The notes under the pieces: generated by a model | Seen by the model: only the letters and a program-made list of their open reading frames with translations | The model's database searches: none | Told to the model about the DNA's origin: nothing | Program-made: the position numbers and the translations under genes | Assembly: GCA_025981645.1 (NCBI GenBank) | Contig: JAICXH010000019.1 | Location: 1 to 35,589 of the forward strand | Length of the DNA: 35,589 bases | DNA from: Burkholderiales bacterium | GTDB taxonomy: Bacteria > Pseudomonadota > Gammaproteobacteria > Burkholderiales > Casimicrobiaceae | Direction: 5' to 3' | Shown: positions 32,757 to 35,589 of the stretch, piece after piece | Layout of the letters: every line of letters starts with the position of its first letter | Position numbering within the stretch: position 1 is the first letter of the stretch

Positions 32757-33921
32757 CGGGCATCTCCGTGCGGCGTGGCGAATAGCTCTCCCACTTCTGG
32801 CAGCCGGGGCAGCGCCAGTAGTACTGGCGCGCCCGGAAGCCGCAATGCTCGCACTTGTAGAAGCCGAGCCGCTTGATGTGCTGCGCAACGAGCCCTTTGA
32901 CGAGCTCGAGATCGCGGCGCCGTTCGGCTGGCGCCGACAGGAGCTGGGCTTCGAGGAGGCGGTCGAGTCCGATCAGCGTCGGATTCTTCGCGAGCTCGTC
33001 GGTGACGAGTGCCGCGGCGGCGGTTGCGCCCTCGTGCTCGATGACCAGCGCGAACAGCGCATTGAGGACGTCGAGCGACGGGTATTGCTGCTGATAGCTG
33101 CGCAGCAGCCTGATTCCCGACGGCAGGTCGCGCGACGCGCGGAACGCCTCGGCGAAGCGGTCGGCGGCAAGCGCGAGGAACGCCGGGTTCTGCGACTCGA
33201 TTCGCTGCCACGCCGCGATTGCGCCCGGCAGGTCGCTTTCCTGGCGCGCGAGGTCGCCGGCGATCAGATTCGCCCGCGTGCAGCCGCGGTGGGCGACGAG
33301 CGCACGCTCGACCTCGGCCACCACGGTCGCGCGATCGGGCCTGACGAGTGCCGTCTGCGCGAGCTCACAGTGGTACTGCGCGATTTCGCGGTAGTACGGC
33401 TGCTTCGCCAGCATCTCCATCCGCTGCGTCGCGGCGATCGCTTTCGGCCAGTCCTTCTCGGTCTCGTAGATCGAGATCAGGTGCGAAAGTGCCGAGTGCT
33501 CGAACGGCGTGCCGTCGAGCTTCGTGAACAGGGTCTCGGCGCGGTCGAGGAGTCCGGCGCGATGGAAGTCCTGCGCGAGCTCGTAGTTCGCCATCGTGCG
33601 CTTGTCGGCGGGCAGCGATGGCCGGTCGAGCAGGTTCTGATGCATGCGGATCGCGCGGTCGGTCTCACCCTGGCGGCGGAACAGCGAACCCAGCGCGAAG
33701 TGCAGGTCGATCGTCTGCGGATCGACCTTGACCACCTCGATGAACGACTCGATCGCCTTGTCGGGTTGCTCGTTCAGGAGGAAGTTGAGCCCGCGGAAGT
33801 ACGACAGCGGCAGCGCGCGCGACTCGTGCAGGAGGTGTTTGATGTCGATGCGCGCGGCGATCCAGCCGAGCGCGAAGAACAGCGCCGGAACCGGCAGCAG
33901 CCACCAGAGCTGGAAGTCCAT
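32743..33921 (-). CDS. lapB: LPS assembly protein B (TPR/rubredoxin protein)
   Basis: 392 aa. One N-terminal membrane anchor ([19 protein letters not shown], residues 5-23) is followed by TPR helices facing the cytoplasm and a C-terminal rubredoxin-like metal site with two CxxC pairs, CEHC and CPGC, near residues 358-375. LapB (YciM) links LpxC to FtsH and so sets LPS synthesis; both the TPRs and the metal site are needed in E. coli. The 33-nt gap to lapA and the overlap with pyrF fit a polycistronic unit. Identification is secure from domain order and context. Confidence 0.96.
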   Translation of the reverse strand: MDFQLWWLLPVPALFFALGWIAARIDIKHLLHESRALPLSYFRGLNFLLNEQPDKAIESFIEVVKVDPQTIDLHFALGSLFRRQGETDRAIRMHQNLLDRPSLPADKRTMANYELAQDFHRAGLLDRAETLFTKLDGTPFEHSALSHLISIYETEKDWPKAIAATQRMEMLAKQPYYREIAQYHCELAQTALVRPDRATVVAEVERALVAHRGCTRANLIAGDLARQESDLPGAIAAWQRIESQNPAFLALAADRFAEAFRASRDLPSGIRLLRSYQQQYPSLDVLNALFALVIEHEGATAAAALVTDELAKNPTLIGLDRLLEAQLLSAPAERRRDLELVKGLVAQHIKRLGFYKCEHCGFRARQYYWRCPGCQKWESYSPRRTEMPDGYA

Positions 33922-33954
33922 CGTCCGGAAGTTCGCTGCGCGATCGCGCGCCGC

Positions 33955-34278
33955 CTACTCGCCCGGTAACCTGGACGCGAACTCGGACGCGGAAACCGTC
34001 GCTGCCGCCGGAGGCTGCTGCGGCGCGCTGCGCATCGCGCCGGCGTGCTCGCGCCGCAGGCGCGCGAGCTGGCGCTTCAGGCGCGCGACTTTGATTGCCG
34101 CCGAAAGGAGCCCGAGCGCGACGCCGGCGGCAAACGCGATCAGGATCACGAACACGAGCGGCGCCTGCCAGCTGTAGAACGACAGCAGCGTCACCGTCAC
34201 CGGCTGCGAGTTCTGCAGCGAGACGAACAGCAGCGCGATGAAGACGATCGCGGTGACGATCCAGCGCAAAACGCCCAT
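33955..34278 (-). CDS. lapA: LPS assembly protein A (DUF1049)
   Basis: 107 aa. Two transmembrane helices (IVTAIVFIALLFVSLQNSQ and APLVFVILIAFAAGVALGLL) precede a charged cytoplasmic tail with a short coiled-coil-like stretch (ARLKRQLARLRREH). The QNSQPVTVTLL loop between the helices is the DUF1049 signature. LapA cooperates with LapB in balancing LPS and phospholipid synthesis. It sits 12 nt after ihfB and immediately before lapB, the usual order in betaproteobacteria. Confidence 0.95.
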   Translation of the reverse strand: MGVLRWIVTAIVFIALLFVSLQNSQPVTVTLLSFYSWQAPLVFVILIAFAAGVALGLLSAAIKVARLKRQLARLRREHAGAMRSAPQQPPAAATVSASEFASRLPGE

Positions 34279-34290
34279 GGAATACGCCGC

Positions 34291-34584
34291 TCAGCTCCGG
34301 TCGGCGTCGAAGTCGACGCGCTCGCGCAGCTCCTTCCCCGCCTTGAAGTGCGGGACGAACTTCTCGGGTACCTGCACCTTCTCGCCCGACTTCGGGTTGC
34401 GCCCGGTACGCGGTGGCCGGTGGTTGAGGCCGAAGCTTCCGAACCCGCGGATCTCGATGCGCGCACCCTTCGCGAGGCTCTCGGCCATCGCATCGAGCAC
34501 CATCTTCACCGCAAGCTCGGCGTCCTTCGCGACCAATTGCGGAAACTGCGCGGCCAGACGGTCGATCAGCTCCGATTTGGTCAT
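34291..34584 (-). CDS. ihfB: Integration host factor subunit beta
   Basis: 97 aa, HU/IHF-family DNA-bending protein; pairs with IhfA to bend DNA in replication, recombination and promoter control. The N-terminus [11 protein letters not shown] and the arm region [27 protein letters not shown], including the conserved GRNPKSG, identify the beta subunit. The ATG at 34584 has a good ribosome binding site, GGAAGG at 34591-34596 on the minus strand. The gene lies 16 nt downstream of rpsA, the conserved position of ihfB. Confidence 0.97.
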   Translation of the reverse strand: MTKSELIDRLAAQFPQLVAKDAELAVKMVLDAMAESLAKGARIEIRGFGSFGLNHRPPRTGRNPKSGEKVQVPEKFVPHFKAGKELRERVDFDADRS

Positions 34585-34600
34585 GGCTTGCCTTCCGTGG

Positions 34601-35589
34601 TCAGCCGTTGTTCTTGTTGTCGAGCTTCGCCTTGAGGAGCGCGCCGAGGTTGGTCGTACCGGTGTTGGCGCCCGCGCTCTCGGCACTCATCCGCTGCATC
34701 GCCTCGGTTTCGTCCGCGTTGTCCTTCGCCTTGATCGACAGATTGATCGCGCGGTTCTTGCGATCGATGTTGATGATCATCGCCGTGACCGCGTCGCCTT
34801 CCTTCAGCCGCGTGCGGATGTCCTCGACGCGGTCGCGCGAAACTTCGGACGCGCGCAGGTATCCCTCGATCTCCGCGGCGAGCGTGATCACTGCGCCCTT
34901 GGGGTCGAGGCTCTTCACGCTCCCGGCGACGATGCTGCCCTTGTCGTGGGTGGCGACGAAGTTGGTGAACGGATCGCCCTCGAGCTGCTTGATGCCGAGC
35001 GAGATGCGCTCGCGCTCCGGGTCGATCGACAGCACCATGGCCTCGAGCTGCTGGCCCTTCGAGTAGTTGCGCACCGCTTCCTCGCCTGGCAGATCCCAGG
35101 AGATGTCGGAAAGGTGCACGAGGCCGTCGATCCCGCCGGGAAGCCCGACGAAAACGCCGAAGTCGGTGATCGACTTGATCTGCCCGGAGACCTTGTCGCC
35201 ACGGTTGTAGTTCTCGGCGAACTCCTTCCAGGGATTGGCCTTGCACTGCTTCAGGCCGAGGGAGATGCGGCGCCGCTCCTCATCGACATCCAGCACCATG
35301 ACCTCGACTTCCTGGCCGGTGTGCACGACCTTGGCGGGATTGACGTTCTTGTTGGTCCAGTCCATCTCAGAGACGTGTACCAGACCCTCGACGCCGTCCT
35401 CGATCTCCACGAACGCGCCGTAGTCGGCGATGTTGGTGACCTTGCCGAACACGCGTGTGTGCGGCGGATAGCGCCGGGAGATGTTCTCCCACGGATCTGC
35501 GCCGAGCTGCTTCAGACCCAGGCTGACGCGGGAGCGCTCACGATCGAACTTCAGGATGCGCACATCGATCTCGTCGCCGACCTTGACGA
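34601..35589 (-). CDS. rpsA: 30S ribosomal protein S1 (5' end outside window)
   Basis: At least 329 residues, running off the right edge, so the N-terminal part (about 240 of ~560 residues) is missing. At least three complete S1/OB-fold repeats are visible, each with the GxV...FG.FV.L..G.(E/D)GLVH.S.(I/M) pattern, for example [22 protein letters not shown] and [22 protein letters not shown] (each given as a pattern example). S1 binds mRNA to recruit it to the 30S subunit. The lysine/asparagine-rich C-terminus ends LDNKNNG. It is the first gene seen of the rpsA-ihfB-lapA-lapB-pyrF-ugd-rfaE1 run. Confidence 0.97.
   Translation of the reverse strand, partial: VKVGDEIDVRILKFDRERSRVSLGLKQLGADPWENISRRYPPHTRVFGKVTNIADYGAFVEIEDGVEGLVHVSEMDWTNKNVNPAKVVHTGQEVEVMVLDVDEERRRISLGLKQCKANPWKEFAENYNRGDKVSGQIKSITDFGVFVGLPGGIDGLVHLSDISWDLPGEEAVRNYSKGQQLEAMVLSIDPERERISLGIKQLEGDPFTNFVATHDKGSIVAGSVKSLDPKGAVITLAAEIEGYLRASEVSRDRVEDIRTRLKEGDAVTAMIINIDRKNRAINLSIKAKDNADETEAMQRMSAESAGANTGTTNLGALLKAKLDNKNNG

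Overview
The window is high-GC, gene-dense DNA from a betaproteobacterium, most like the Burkholderiales/Rhodocyclales group. Grounds for this: the block rpsA-ihfB-lapA-lapB-pyrF-ugd-rfaE1 in one direction, the block ribF-ileS-lspA-ispH, GTG/ATG starts with 1-4 nt gene overlaps, and Gram-negative envelope genes (lipoprotein signal peptidase, heptose kinase, LPS-assembly TPR protein). Genus and species cannot be fixed from sequence reading alone. No rRNA, tRNA, CRISPR array or complete insertion sequence was seen, and no gene-free stretch exceeds 300 bases.

Layout. 1-0.9 kb: 3' end of a UvrD/AddA-type helicase-nuclease. 1.0-6.3 kb (+): ribF, ileS, lspA, ispH, tightly packed and without the usual fkpB. 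6.3-10.6 kb (-): a PilZ-like protein of unknown role, an alpha/beta hydrolase, a patatin-like phospholipase and a CoA-pyrophosphatase-type Nudix enzyme. 10.7-11.4 kb (-): a VapC/Phd-type toxin-antitoxin pair next to an AT-rich spacer. 11.6-13.6 kb (-): an ArsB/SLC13-like permease behind a PEP-mutase/isocitrate-lyase-family enzyme. 13.8-15.9 kb (+): a CsgG-like lipoprotein with a peptidoglycan-binding tail, a glutaredoxin-fold protein with no cysteine, and a nucleoside deaminase broken by a 2-nt frameshift. 16.0-17.5 kb (-): a DMT-family exporter with a 61-residue histidine-rich tail, and the remnant of a copper P-type ATPase. 17.6 kb: a dif/Xer-like recombination site.

17.7-21.8 kb (-) is a three-gene unit: FAD dehydrogenase, sulfotransferase and an FAD amine-oxidase-like enzyme. 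It diverges from 21.9-25.7 kb (+), which carries a cNMP-binding/thioredoxin-reductase-like flavoprotein followed with no gap by a SPINDLY-type TPR O-GlcNAc transferase. 25.8-29.7 kb: radA (-), a secreted cupin (-) and a divergent CadC-like membrane regulator with TPRs (+). 29.8-35.6 kb (-): rpsA (partial), ihfB, lapA, lapB, pyrF, ugd, rfaE1, which combine translation, nucleoid, LPS-assembly control, pyrimidine and envelope-sugar functions.

How it fits together. The two flanks (ribF-ispH and rpsA-rfaE1) are core housekeeping loci that point towards each other. The middle, about 6.3-29.7 kb, is accessory: small metabolic units, a toxin-antitoxin pair, two decayed genes and a recombinase-type site. 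The most unusual points are the dif-like site beside the truncated copper ATPase, the cysteine-free redox-fold proteins (two in one window), and the divergent sulfotransferase/flavoenzyme and flavoprotein/O-GlcNAc-transferase units, which share a spacer with two perfect inverted repeats.
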